The translations under genes and the position numbers were made by a program. A DNA stretch of 64,000 nt from Bimuria novae-zelandiae CBS 107.79 (taxonomy: Eukaryota > Ascomycota > Dothideomycetes > Pleosporales > Didymosphaeriaceae), in assembly GCA_010015655.1 (NCBI GenBank), contig ML976687.1, positions 1 to 64,000 on the forward strand, given 5' to 3'. How positions within the stretch are numbered: position 1 is the stretch's first letter; the number at the start of each line of letters is the position of its first letter. The notes beneath the pieces are model-generated. The model was not told the DNA's origin and ran no database searches. It saw nothing but the letters and a program-made list of their open reading frames with translations. Positions 9,244 to 21,425 of the stretch are shown here, in pieces.

Positions 9244-12200
9244 TCTTAAACACTTTTAATATAAGTACTATAAGGACCCCTACCTCTTTTATAGCTTCTA
9301 ATAGTACTAGTATCTAATTAATAAAAAATAGCAAGAATAAGGCGTATCAACCTAATTTATACAATAATAACTATAAACTTTTTAATATATAATAACTATA
9401 ACTAGACCTGCACTGCATTAGCTAAAATAATAAACTTATAAATAAAAAGAAGGTTATCTTCGCAGCGATATACACGCGAGGAGTAGCTAAAGAATAAATC
9501 TACCTATACCTAGTTAAGTAGATAGATATAGACTACGATAACTAGGATAAGGACTACATAAATAGCTGTATTAACATAGTTAATATTATTAAGGACTATC
9601 CTAACTTTAAAAAGTACCTTAAATAACTATTTAGAATTGCTAATAAAACTGCTATAGCTAAATAAACTATCTAGACGATTAAGTAATAATAATTTATAGC
9701 TAAATATATAGCTAAATTCCGCAAGTATACTATATAGCTTAAGGAAGAAGAAGAATCCCTTAAGACTATATATAAGTAAGAACTTAAGTATAAGGTATAA
9801 GAGGAACTCCTACGTAGTAGTATAAAAATTAAAACTCTTAGTAAACTATATAAGGAATTAATTAGGATTAATAGAAAATAGCTCGCACTATAAGAAGAGT
9901 TTTGTAGAAACCTAAGGAATGCTAGCTTTAGTAAAGCAGCACTTATAGTCTATAGAGTACTACTAAAAGTACCTCGACGTTAGTAACGCGACTTTTATAG
10001 TTACTAGCTAATAAAAGGAATCTAGTTTAATAATCTAGAAAAGGAAACAGGAAATATTTTAAGCCTTTAAAAGTCTAATAATATCTATATATAACTTTTA
10101 AATAGAACTTAACTACTAAGGACTAAGATACGTACCTGCTTTATATATAAAAAACTAGAATATATTACTAGGAAATGCAAATCTAAGCATAAGGTTATTA
10201 GATAGTTAAATATACTAACTGTTAATAATAATTCAAACGACGAAGAATGGCAGGTAATATCTACTATTACGTAATCTAATATCTTAGATAAAGACTTAGA
10301 GTATTTGGAATCGCTAGACCTTTAAGTAAATAAGAATACTAATAACGAAGGTTTAGATAAAGAGAGCAAGCTAATATAATAATCTTTTATATTATACCTA
10401 AATGCAAGATGACTTCTAAAAGAAGTTAAATAGTAAAATATCTTTAACTTTTTAGAAACGTAATAACCTAAAGAAGGAGACTTTAGATATTTGTTAACAA
10501 AAACTAGATACGTTACGTATTTACTAAAATAAACTAACCTAATTAGCAAGGCCGTGCGAGAATTTATAGACTATAAATATAAAAATTAAGACCTACGCAA
10601 GATATATATCGTAGAAGAAAATAATTATTGATTAAAGTACTACCTAAACTACTAAAATCCTAATTATAGTATTATTTAATAAAGATACTGTACATATAAC
10701 TAATGTACTATATACTACGCAGGAAAGCAAGAAAGATATTTTTTAAATTAAAAATAATAATAGGAATAGGAATAGTTTAATTACCAAGTTATAAAATGTA
10801 ATTTATGCTTTTAAAATAAATATAAAACTAAGTACTTCTCGTATCTAGATAAAGCTACTAACAACGTACTATTAATGTTAATTAACAGAAACTATATATT
10901 AATAGAATAGTAAATATGCCTTTACCCCGACTGCAAAGAACATAAGTAGGATAAAATACTTTTTAGATTAAACTAAGAAACTACTATAGAGAACTGGTAC
11001 GTTTGGATAAATAAGAAGAAAGAGAGTTTAGCAAAGTAATCTATTTACAAGAAAAATATAATAAATATTTATAAAATAAAGAAGTGATACTAAGACCTAT
11101 AAAACTACTCATTATGAAAGTGTCTTTTTTAGACCTAGGCTTAAGTAAAAAGACGCCTTTGAAGAATTAAATGCTACTAATAGTTAGGCATTAATTAAGC
11201 TACTAGTATACCTTAAAGGAACATGGATAAAAGCTATGCTAGACTTAAGAGTATAGAAGAACTATGTTACGATCCAGAAATCGGCGTTGGGACGACGGGC
11301 CTTATGACGGCACTCGGGCCCCACCTGGGCTTACGTAATGTCCCAGGCTGTCTCATACGCCAAGACCATGGGACATCATGGGACAAGGAGGGTATATCTA
11401 TGGGACGGTTTCCTATGTTACGCTCCTTATAGTCAACTCACATATCTTCTGTGCGAATACGTTCTCCTATACAGACTAATAGTTATCTTATTTATTATAA
11501 GATTAGATTGTATAGCTACGCGCTAAGTGTCGCATTAACTCGCACTACTAAATAATCTGTAAAGTGCTAATTTAGCCTTTCCGCCCTAACCCGGATCGGA
11601 CCAAAGTGTGAGCACCTCATAACAAACTATATATTATAAAACGCACTTAATAGAGCAGAATTTTACAAATATAAAAAGGCTATACTATATACTATCTATG
11701 TCGCGAAGGGACAACTAATGCCTAGTAAAGCAAAGATTAAATATAAGATAAAATAACCCTTAAGATCTATACACACTAGGAATTAATTACCTTTAATATT
11801 ATTAAAGAAGCTAATTACAATATAAATTTAAGACTACTCTAATTAAAGAAGTATAATATTATAATTAGTTAGGAAAAAAGAATGCTATCCTTTAAACGCT
11901 ATAAATAACATAGACTCGCGACTAGAAGTTAATAAACACGAAACTACCTTAGTAGGCGCTGGCAGAAACCACTAGATTATAGAGTGCAAGAAGATAGACG
12001 ACACACTCTATAGAATTCTAGAATACTTCTAAGCATGGAATTATATATTTATCAAGAGAGAAGGAAAAACTAACCTTCTAGAATATTAATCCTAAGATTA
12101 TACGATTAACCTGAAAGAAGGGAAAACGCTATCCTTTAAACTACTATATAATAAAACTAAAAAAGAACTCTAGCAAGAAAAAGAATTTATTATAATAAAG

Positions 12201-15150
12201 TTAATAAAAGAATATATTAGACTTTTAAAATTACTAGTAGCAAGCCTATTTATATTTATACGAAAAAAGAATAGATAACCACGACCCTATATAAACTATA
12301 AAAAACTTAACGACATAATAATTAAGAATTAATACTTACTACTAAATATCTTAGAACTTTAAGACTAACTCTTAAGAGCAAAGATCTTTATAATAATAGA
12401 TTTATAAGATAAATACTACCTTATATAAATTAAAGAAGGTAATAAGTGGAAGATAGTATTTAGAATACGCTATAAACTATTTAAATATATAATTATGCCT
12501 TTTAGACTTACTAACGTACTAGTAACCTTTTAAGTACTTATTAATAATATCTTATATAATTACTTAGATATATTCGTTATTGCCTATATGGACGACATCC
12601 TTGTCTTTTTCAAAAACGAATCAGGTTACATACCGCACGTATAGACAGTACTAAAAGCACTAGATTAAGTACACCTACGAATTAAGCTAAAGAAATGCAA
12701 ATTCTATATATGGAAACTCGTATTTCTAAGACATATTATTGGCATAAAAGAAATATAAGTAAGCCTAGATAAGATTAAATACATAAAGAACTAGCCAAGA
12801 CTAAAAAATACTAAGGATATCTAAGAATTTTTAGAATTCTATTAATTTAATAGGTAATTTATTAAGGACTACTCTAAATTACGATACCTCTTACTAATCT
12901 TATAAAGAAGGATATACCCTTTAAATAAATAGTAGAGTATAGGACGTTATTCTAACTCTTAAAAACTATATATATTATGTCACCCGTGCTAGTGCACTTT
13001 AAATATAACGAATCTTTATAATTTAAAACTAACGCTAGTAACCGCGCTATAGGAGCATGTGTAAAATAATTCTAGAATATATATTAGCACCTAATAGCCT
13101 ACTATGTACGCAAATTAAACGACGCGGAATTATAATATAATATATATAATAAAGAATTTTATATAATTATAAAAGTACTTAAGTATTCGAGAATCTATGC
13201 ATATAGCTATTTAGAACTTATAATCATTATATATTATAAAAACCTTTTAAAGTTTACAACTATAAAGGAACTAAAACCACGTTAGGTAAGATAGTTAAAG
13301 ATTATACACACGCTAGGCGAAGAAAATAGATAAGTAGACTACTTAAGTAGGCACAGAGACTTAGCAGGAGAAAAGATGAAGATATACTCTACTATTCTAT
13401 AATAAAATAATAAAGGATTATTAGAACCTATAGTAGAACTTAACGAACTCCTCGTTACTACACGAAAAGTATCTAAGGAACTATAAATAGAGATTATATA
13501 ATAATACTACAATAACCCTATATATAGTCACCTAGAAGTTAGAAAAATAATAGAACTTATCTAAAGGAATTACTTATTTAAAGGAATAAAGAAAGTAATT
13601 ACGAAATATATATAAAAATATATAAGCTACTAGTAGAACAAGCACGCTACACACCTTCAGTATAAAGAAATATAAGTAATCTAGATACCTATAGCACCAT
13701 AGTGAGATATTGCTATAGACTTTATAATTAGGCTACCTAAGTTAAAAGACCTATTAAACGGAATAAGATACAATGCTATATTAGTAATTATATGTTAATT
13801 TACTAAATACGTAGAATTATTACTTTATTAAAAAATAACTATAGCTAAAGAACTAGCATTCTTTATCCTAGATGAACTTATATAACACCACGGTATTTTA
13901 AAAATAATTATTAGTAATAAAGAGAAACTCTTTACCTTAAACTACTGAATAATACTTATAGCACTTATTAGAATATAAAGAAAATTATCAATAGCGTATT
14001 ATCCACAGACGGACGTACAAATAGAACGTATAAATTAAATAATTAAAACGTACCTACGCATCTACTATAACGACAAAAAAAAATAATTAGATATTCCTAT
14101 TACCTATAGCATAACTAGTATATAATAACTGTCTGCACAGCCTCGCCTTCCGCGCTAAGGGAACTGTGTAACCCAATCATACCCTTGTACCCCCTTACTT
14201 CCAGTTAACCTGATACTGTACCGAAACCCCTTCGCCTCCACACCACCTGGTACTCGCTCACATCCACGAGAACTGGAAGGAAGGTATATAGAACTATTAC
14301 AGAACACACAGACAATACAGACACTAGATACCAAAGACAGAGAGTTACTTGTTCATTCCTTGCTACCTGTGAACCGACAATAACAAAGTATTAGTAGTAA
14401 CTAGATATACACTACTCTATGTAAACTATAAAAGACACTTATATCTCTTTAAATAAGCATTAACTATAGTAATTAGGACGAAAGAAGCGATTAACATAGC
14501 AAATACTATAAAGAAAACACACGAATAACTCTAAGAGAATCTTAAGAAAGCTTAATAGTAAAGTATTTCTTATATAAACTAAAAATTAAAAATTGTACCT
14601 TAGCTAAAAAAGGGGGATAAAGCATACCTGCTTATAAAGAACCTCTAAACCTAAAAGAAAAAATATAAGAAACTAGATTATATTAAGGTTAGACTATTTT
14701 TGATTTTTAAATAAATATTACTAGTTAACCACTAATTAGAACTACTAAATGCAAAAACATACCTAGTATTTTATATTAACTAATTAGAACCTATAGACCT
14801 TAAGACACTAGTAGAGACAACCTTCTATTACTAGGCTAAGGAAGAAAACGAATTCGAAGTTAAATAAATACTATAATATGTAGATTAGCCACGTATATAT
14901 CTTATTAAATAGAAAGGATACCTACATAGCAAGAATACTTAGGGACTAGAGGACTACTTATAAAACTACTAAAAAAGAATCCTATAATATTAGCGCACTA
15001 TTACGCAGTAGAAGAAAAAGGTTTTAACTAAATAATAAACTAATTAATTACTTTCGCACCTAGAGTAGTATTAAAATTAATTAATACTATTACCTAAGCA
15101 AGCTTTTCGCGAGCCTTTAAAACTTTTAGCTTATTTATTAATTATATGCT
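9244..15150 (+). pseudogene. Gypsy gag-pol, decayed
   Basis: Pol is recognisable across many stop codons. Reverse transcriptase shows KLFKYIIMPFRLTNVLVTFQ and then VIAYMDDILVFF (about 12571-12612), with the YMDD active-site motif intact. RNase H-like and zinc-binding regions follow less clearly. Integrase shows HHGILKIIISNKEKLF and IAYYPQTDVQIERINQIIKT at about 13880-14050. After the solo LTR, a chromodomain-like stretch reads PRIYLIKQKGYLHSKNTQGL at about 14890-14950. No open frame longer than about 75 codons remains, so no enzyme is produced. Confidence 0.8.
14130..14379. mobile_element. Solo LTR with 5-bp target duplication, undecayed
   Basis: A 250-bp sequence starts TGTCTGCACAGCC and ends GTGAACCGACA, flanked on both sides by ATAAC (14125-14129 and 14380-14384). 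Its composition is ordinary, unlike the AT-rich DNA on both sides, and it lacks the TA-rich decay pattern. It contains GGTATATAGAAC, a possible TATA region. It interrupts the Gypsy integrase. The parent retrotransposon is not in this window. Confidence 0.85.
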
Positions 15151-15400
15151 ATAATTAAATAACTCTTATTCTTTTTAACGTAACTTCTTATACTAATCGC
15201 GCAAACGCGTCATCTTCTCTTATGCTAGACAAGCACGTAGGAGCGCTACGTAAGCGAGCTCTTCTTCTACCTAAAGTTTTACCTCCTTAGCCTCTAACTT
15301 TTCTAATCTTTCTAACTTAGTATCTATTTTAGACTAATTTAGCAAAGGAATCTCCTCCAGCTTATACTTCTAATTACTATACTAAATATAATTTATGCAC
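15080..15400 (-). pseudogene. Antisense coiled-coil-like ORF remnant between pol and 3' LTR
   Basis: Minus-strand translation gives KIDTKLERLEKLEAKEVKL, a stop, VEEELAYVALLRACLA, a stop, EKMTRLRD, a stop, YKKLR. This is a charged, heptad-like segment broken by stops that mostly replace Gln or Trp. It opposes the direction of gag-pol. Similar Glu/Lys/Arg-rich antisense frames occur beside some fungal Gypsy elements, but I cannot name a family. It could also be a chance frame. Confidence 0.35.
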
Positions 15401-15586
15401 TTTGAATGCAGTAATAATAAATAATAGGGTAATAACTTCTTATCGTAGTATAAATAGGCAACTATAGTAAATATATAATTTTACTTAAAATAATTAGCTT
15501 ATAAATAATAGTATTAGACGGATTAAGAAAGTAGCTTTATAAGTAATTAACTTATAAAGGATATTAAGCCTAGAGAGGGGAGCTAA

Positions 15587-16480
15587 TATTAAGATCTATT
15601 AAAATCTAATATAATATAGATAAGGTATTAGCACTTATTTATATATCTAGCTAAGATTTTTAACTTAGTTATAAGTTACGTAATAAGTTACGCGTCCTAG
15701 AAATATTAGATATCTTAGAAGTATTTTAGCACACGAGACTTTAGGACTTATAAGACTAGTAGGACGCATGGGACAGGATATATATATATATAAATACTAA
15801 GTATAGCCTTTCTATACTTATATTTAACCTAAGTTATTAATCTATTATTTAGATTATACTCTAGCTTTAGTTAATTTATTTGTAATCGCACACTATCTTA
15901 ATACTAATAACCTTACTAATATGTGTAAGCTATTAGTACCCCTTCTTATCCTACTAGTACTCCTGTCCGAGAACCAACCCTAGTCTCCTTTAGGACTAGC
16001 TGTTAAGATCCCAAAGAGGTAGCTATTCTCTAAGGGGCTAAGGTTGGTTCTCGGGCAGGAGTACTGGTAGGACGGGGAAGGGTTATAGTGATAGCTTACG
16101 CCTGTTACTAAGGGCGTTGGTATCGAAGGTGTGTACAGCACAATCAAATCAACAAGGTTGCTTATTCAGATCCAAACGATAGATTGATAAACAGGTTGAA
16201 CACACATATCCAGAGGGATATTCGAGCTCTCTATATACCCGTAGGCTTTCTTCTGTCATCACCCGTTTCTGTGCCATCATGACCTTGGTCTGATGGTACT
16301 GGCATCAGTGATGGTACTGCCATCACTGTCTTGGCGTGATGGTGTGGCTTGGCGTGAGGGTACATCACGTGACCTCGGTAGTGCGGTCCCACTATGGGTT
16401 ACCCCGCCATGGCCGCCGTTGGCCCTCCTTTGCTGCCGCTCGTTCAGATCCTAACACTAGCTACCCCGAAGGGCTTAACA
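15587..16480 (+). repeat. 3' LTR of the Gypsy element, interrupted by a solo LTR
   Basis: It begins TATTAAGATCTATTAAAATC (the expected TG has become TA) and ends CCCCGAAGGGCTTAACA. Positions 16001-16456 plus one copy of CTAGC are a later insertion. Removing them restores an LTR of about 430 bp matching 8830-9243. The 3' copy has extra T/A substitutions in its first half relative to the 5' copy. Confidence 0.85.
16001..16456. mobile_element. Solo LTR inside the Gypsy 3' LTR, undecayed
   Basis: A 456-bp sequence from TGTTAAGATCCCAAAGAGG to GATCCTAACA is flanked by CTAGC (15996-16000 and 16457-16461). Its inverted termini resemble those of the host Gypsy LTR, so the families may be related, but the interior differs. 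Base composition is ordinary, without RIP-like decay. It contains imperfect repeats around TGATGGTACTGGCATCA (about 16292-16335) and CTATATACCC, a possible TATA region. Confidence 0.85.
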
Positions 16481-17068
16481 AATAGGCACGCGATTGTTAA
16501 CACTAGAAAGATACTAATAACTAATAACTATAGCTTTAAAAAAGTAAGTAAGTAGAAGCTTATTGAGCTAGCTAGTAGCTTAAAGCTCGCCTACTATAGG
16601 AGAGGCGTATTACGTAGGTAATAATTAAAAATACGCGCGCTAAAGAGAGAGCTAATTAGGCTACTAAGTAATATTCCTATTAATAGGCTTATAAGGCTTA
16701 ATAATAACTTTAAGAACGTCTTAAAATTACTAAAAAAAGAAGTTAAAGAGCTTTAAAAGCTACTTATAAAGTTATAAAGAAAAAAAAATCTACGCTAGCA
16801 CTTATACATGCTAATATAGTAGTATTTGTGCTAATAACGCTATTATTACGTAGTAGCTAAATAATTAAAATGCTAAGTTAATATTTGTAATATAAGTAGT
16901 TAGTAATTATTAACAGGCCCAGGAGACTTTAACTACAGAAATTCTCGTAATAATTGCTTTTATATAGGCCTCTACAGCCTTATATTACTACCCTTAGTTT
17001 TGGTGTCGCGCGTTCATTGAGTTACGACGTGCATTGACCAGCAAGACACGGTACGTGTCACCCCACGT

Positions 17069-19220
17069 TAGATATTCGCGCTGCTCTCTTTCGCTCCTGC
17101 ATCACCAGGTCCCGTCTCCCGCCATCCAAAGCAATCCCTACGAAAGCAATCCCCGGCTGATTGACCATTGATATGTGCTGCAAATTCTGTCACCTGCTTT
17201 GTGTCAGAGCTGCATCCCGCGGACACAACACCAGGATGCGGCGTGAATGCGGCGTCAAAACATAACCACAACCGATACTCGCCATTAACCGACACAACGG
17301 CATCGGCAGTTGTTTACTTTTGGCCGCGATATCCTCAGCCTCGCGCGTCCCATACTTTCTTTTTACAACGTCCACCGCACGGTTTAGGTCAGGGCGCTGC
17401 ACCTTAATCCGACATTAATATTCAGATTATATTGAAATCGATAGTCTGCTTCGGGTCTCGGTCGATGTCAGGGTTAGGAGCGAGGCTAGCGTGTGAGTAC
17501 TGCAGGGACACCTGCATTTCTGTCACGGTGGAGACACTCGACTTTTATAGCCAAAAACTCGAGTCGTGCCAACTGCTGTGGACTTATCTCTACGCCGACC
17601 TTCACCCCGTCAACGCCGCTAATGGCTGAAAAGAGAGCAGGTTTCGCGATGGCGAAAACTTCGCAGAACAATCACATTCATTCTAGTGTGTGTGTGATCA
17701 ACTTTCTGCAGGCTCCGCTGGAGCATCGCCATTGCAAGAAGTGAAACGAGAACAGAACCTGCTTTCCCAGGTCTCGCACTTGGACCCTACCGGATATGGA
17801 TCGCGAGCCATGGGTGCCATCACGTTGGTCTGTTGAAGCCTTGCTCACATGTGACATAACAGACCTTTGGCGAGCCGTAGAGGCAAACCTTGGAGAATGG
17901 CTGGTTGTTTTGTGACCTGCAACCTACTCTAACTGTCACCGATTCATTCGCAGTAGTATGTTGCACTACAATATGGGTATGCGCTTTCCTTCCTTCTGTC
18001 ACATACAGTTTTTCTCTCCACGCATCGGCGCAGCCTTGCTCGATGATATTTACCGGTGCTCCGACAAGTCAGACCACTAAATGGGCGGCATTCATGCAGC
18101 GAGTCGAGAATAGGACCAAAAGAGGATCGTCGCCATGCGAACGTAATGCCGCAAGCGTGCGCTGAGGCTTTGCCTTTGTCGTGACGGCGAAGAAGGCTAG
18201 AAGCCTCGTCTCCTTTACAGTACGTTTTCTTGCCTCAGGCTTGACTGGACGTAACGTCCCCTGCCAAGCCATGCAGAGCGGGATGGGTGTCGCTGCTAGC
18301 GCCCGCGCCTTTCCTGTTCCTTGTTGCGTTCCCTAGTGTTTGCCACCTGCCGACATACCATGACGGTTTGGGCCAGCAGGATTAGCGGCCCGAGGAGCGA
18401 TGTTCTTGCTCGCAGATACACGATGATCTAAGGAGAACTTCCAATGTGCCTGAAGGTTCTTAGCCATCTCAGCATCTGGAGAGCTGTGTACACAATATAC
18501 TTGTTTTAACTGGACCTTTCGACTAAACAGAAAGACTTCCACAAAACTCCCCAGTAGGGCCTGGGCATGGTTCCAACACGTCTACACAGGATCGGTTAGC
18601 AGCGCGCGAAACATTTGTCCAAAATCGGCCCTGCACAGGCCAAAGGCCAATTATTGGCCACGCGTGCTCGCTTCTCGGAGCACTACGACATCTAGTCTTT
18701 GTTCCGCTTCGGGAGCGCAAGCAACTCAAAGTGCACAAGGTCGAAACATGCGAAAGTCCACATGGCGCCAGAGCGGGCCCTATACCGAGGGGTCCTGTGC
18801 TGCTTTTTTACTGGACCAAGGCCCATATCGCCACTCCTTGAGTCCCTTCTCCCTGGGTATCCGCGACCATCAGACCTCTGTTCAACGGTGTGCCATTATC
18901 ACACGTCCTTTCGTTCCATACTACGTTCACTCGCCACTTTTCTGTTCCTTCTCTTGTTTCCAAGCCGCAGGGGTCATTGCCGCCCTATCAACCTTCTGTA
19001 CAGCGTTTTCACACGCGAACCAACTATTCAACACCCCTTTGAACATTCTTTCGCCATCGTATCTGTTTCGGATATCCTTTCAAGCAACTGCCATCACAAT
19101 CTTTTAGCGCCATACTCGTTCCCTAATACCAGACCTGGTGTCCGTCTGTGAAGAGTTTGGGTACTGTAATCATTCGTTTATCGCTTACGAGCTCGTCGTC
19201 TACCTATTGAATTAATCATC
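17069..19220. other. Long intergenic stretch, no supported gene
   Basis: Composition returns to normal after the transposon block. Only short overlapping frames of up to 150 codons on both strands are present, and none has a recognisable motif or a coherent splice structure. About 18890-19020 is rich in C and T (TTCCTTCTCTTGTTTCC), as in many fungal promoters and 5' leaders, so the last 300 bp probably form the upstream region of the gene at 19221. A diverged small gene cannot be excluded. Confidence 0.5.
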
Positions 19221-20627
19221 ATGGGTAACTGGTTCGGGAAGATTGACTTGGCTTACAAGTCCATGTATGTTGGCATACTTTCAAGTGCCTCCATGCATTC
19301 GTTGACTTGCCCAGAATCATATTCGTATCGTTACTGGTCTTGACCATTCTAGCTATATTAGTCAAAGTTGTCTTTGATCGAAGAAAGTGAGCGTAGTCCA
19401 AACGACGTTCTATAACCGGGCTGACAATGCGACAGGTTGAAAAAACTCGCCGCAAAGCAAAATGAAGATGGTGAAATGAGGGAGGAGCGAGTGGAGTCAA
19501 CTGGGAGAGAAAATGATCAGGGTGACTACGTCGGTGTTCGCGCTCTAGAAACGGTTTTTTACGCAGGCGTTGAGCAGTCGCGCCCAACCTCAAGAGCCGG
19601 GTCGGTGGCATCAACTCCGTACCTAAGTACGAGCACTCTCGTCGGGGGTGGTGCAATCTCTCCCAAGGACCCTATGCATTCGGTGAACAGCGGTGTGAGT
19701 AGACTGCCGATTGCTCATACCAAAGACCGAAATTACAACAACTATCACGACTCCGATACATTGCCGTCTCCGGACGGTGGGATGGGAGCACGAAGGAAGT
19801 CGCTTCCAGCTATCAAACTCGCACCCTCGACGGCACAGTTGAACGGACGACATCGTCTTAGCGAAGCTGTCGACATGAACTTGAACATCCCCCCATCGCC
19901 GAATACGAACCGAGGACCGTCGTCTCCTACATTCGGCGGGTCAGACGGCGGCGACAGCGACGGAAACCTATCACCTCGTTCGCAGCGTTCACCGGCATCA
20001 TCGACACTCCCAAAGCCTGAGCACTACGCTCCCAGTCCGCCGCAACTGTCCATGCCACAGCCGGAAGGCTTCCGAGCTTCGTTTGTGTCGGTCCACGAGC
20101 AGTATAAGTCGCAAACTGGCTCTCTGCTCATGGCTTCGCCAGCGCCAAGCGGTTCCAATTCTCCGGCCCAGCCTCCCGAGGTCAAGACTCCTACCATGCC
20201 GGGTATCACTTCGAATGATGACGATCTGGGTACGTACCTTGGTCATATAACATGGCTCCTCTGACCCTTTGCCGCATTGCGTTACGAATCCATGACTGAC
20301 TTCTTTCCAGAGGCACCTCCGAACTCTCCATTTCTACTTTTACCAAGGACGTATCAACCCACGCACAGGCGCGACGACAGCGACTCCAGCAGCATCTACG
20401 GCGATAAGCGACAGAGCGCAATCGAATCCGACGCCAATAGGAAATCCTTCACCGCATCGCTTTCCAACCAAGACGACAAGCGCAAGACACTCCTTGCACC
20501 TGGCGCGCCGATGGAGCCCAACCGCTATAGCGACATCTTCAACGACTACTACCGACACTCGGTGATTGAGGCCGACCAGAATAACAGAAATTCGTATCGA
20601 CCGGACGAGCTCCACCTCGAAAACTAG
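19221..20627 (+). CDS. Single-pass membrane protein with a long low-complexity Ser/Pro tail
   Basis: Four exons (19221-19264, 19315-19386, 19436-20229, 20311-20627) give 408 residues in one frame with consensus splice sites. The N-terminus is MGNWFGKIDLAYKS, followed by one hydrophobic segment IIIFVSLLVLTILAILVKVV (about residues 15-34) and a basic RRKLKKL stop-transfer. The rest is predicted cytoplasmic and disordered: rich in Ser, Pro, Asn and Asp, with many SP and TP sites and RSPASS/PSSPTF-like patches. I recognise no domain. The layout resembles small fungal plasma-membrane or endomembrane anchors with a phosphorylatable tail, but the function is unknown. The splice model joins the membrane segment from three short exons, which supports it. 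Confidence 0.75.
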
Positions 20628-21425
20628 GGCGCATCAGGTGCAGGCATGGCGATGTGAGGAGGATGAAGTTGCGCTGGACCCGCTTGGTGGGAGTATATCG
20701 GTTCGTTTATAACGTTGTGCTCAGAGAGCAGCGTTCGCCGTAAAAGCGTGGAAGGCGCAAAGCTCACAGCGACTGGCGTTCTGTTTAGCATCGTCATGGG
20801 CTCGGGTCGAATGCATCCATGAGAATTTGATGCAATGCTCTTTCGCAGCCTGTAGGGAAGATTGACGGAAAAAGATCCGGGAATAGCCGAGGGTGCAACG
20901 ACGACGGACACGTCATTGATGGAGTTGGATCGGCTGCACAAAACCCAGCTAGGGCTGGAAGCGTGGACGACGGCATGCGCTTCTCCTGCTACTCGCTGTC
21001 CCTACGACTACCATAGTACTATACCTACACTTACTGTAATTTCTGTTAGAGCGAGCTTGGCATCTCGCCACGAATTAGCCAATACCCTTTTCTCTCCAGC
21101 GGTCCTCCTATTAGCGTTTTGCATGTGAAAGATATGTAGGAGGGACGGCAACGGACGATGGTTCGAGGCCGTCGGGATTCTGTGGTGTGAAATGAGCTTC
21201 GCGTGTCAATCGGACCACCACTAGGGGTTCTGTGATTGGGCGGCCCCTGGCAGAAGCGAGGCGGTGAAAGCGGGCGATTTGGAGGCTCATCGCGCTTTCT
21301 TAAGATCGCTATCGCCACCGCCGACGCAGATGATGAGCTCATGACCCTCCTAGTTTGAACCTGAAGTGTCGCGCGGGGAATTCAACTCCAATCTTCCACC
21401 TCGGTTCAACACGCAGCCCTCCGCC
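20628..21425. other. Intergenic region
   Basis: About 800 bp between the membrane-protein gene and squalene epoxidase. It should hold the 3' end of the first and the promoter of the second. No supported coding frame or repeat was seen. The ERG1 start at 21426 lies in an AC-rich context (CAACGACAACAACAACCACG immediately follows the ATG). Confidence 0.5.

Larger units (their letters stand above)
8830..16480 (+). mobile_element. Full-length Gypsy LTR retrotransposon (chromovirus), RIP-decayed
   Basis: The element is bounded by LTRs beginning TGTTAAGATC (8830) and ending GGCTTAACA (9243 and 16480). It is flanked by a perfect 5-bp target duplication AATAG (8825-8829 and 16481-16485). Order on the plus strand is LTR, gag-like region, reverse transcriptase, integrase, chromodomain-like segment, LTR. 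That domain order places it with Ty3/Gypsy chromoviruses. All frames are riddled with TAA and TAG. Two later insertions sit inside it: a solo LTR in the integrase region and another inside the 3' LTR. Confidence 0.9.
1370..17068. mobile_element. Composite nested transposon block bounded by a 17-bp inverted repeat
   Basis: The block starts with ACGTGGGGTGACACGTA (1370-1386) and ends with its exact reverse complement (17052-17068). It is flanked by TA at 1368-1369 and 17069-17070. Inside there is almost no open frame above 80 codons, and the DNA is rich in TA, TTA and CTA. It consists of two pogo/Fot1-type elements, A (left) and B (right), whose subterminal sequences differ and meet near 7260. 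Each was later invaded by other elements, listed separately. The outer repeat could be the ends of one chimeric element or of two relatives that fused. Confidence 0.75.
7261..17068 (+). mobile_element. Element B: pogo-type DNA transposon split by a Gypsy retrotransposon
   Basis: The left end (about 7262-7320, with AGTCAATGCACGTTGTAACT) matches the inverted right end (about 17000-17050, GTCAATGCACGTCGTAACTC on the minus strand). The plus-strand N-terminus after 7350 reads LVKATISAIKLLRLKEKFTY and then IELA, stop, YSVKRSTLSRRY, a clear pogo-type DNA-binding region. Further on, TYNIDKKG stands where the family has YNxDEKG. The Gypsy element occupies 8830-16480. Transposase remains continue at 16486-16950 with ASSLKLAYYRRGVL. 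Element B therefore existed before the Gypsy insertion. Confidence 0.7.

Noticed and set aside
11223..11526. Short open frames in a GC-richer patch inside the Gypsy element
   Set aside because: The patch contains GGGACAAGG/ATGGGAC-type text like that in the LTR (GGGACGCATGGGACAGGAC) and could be a small LTR-related fragment, but no ends or target duplication were found.
18664..19151. Two overlapping frames of about 150 codons before the membrane-protein gene
   Set aside because: They have biased Ser/Phe/Pro content from the pyrimidine-rich leader and no motif or conserved splice structure.
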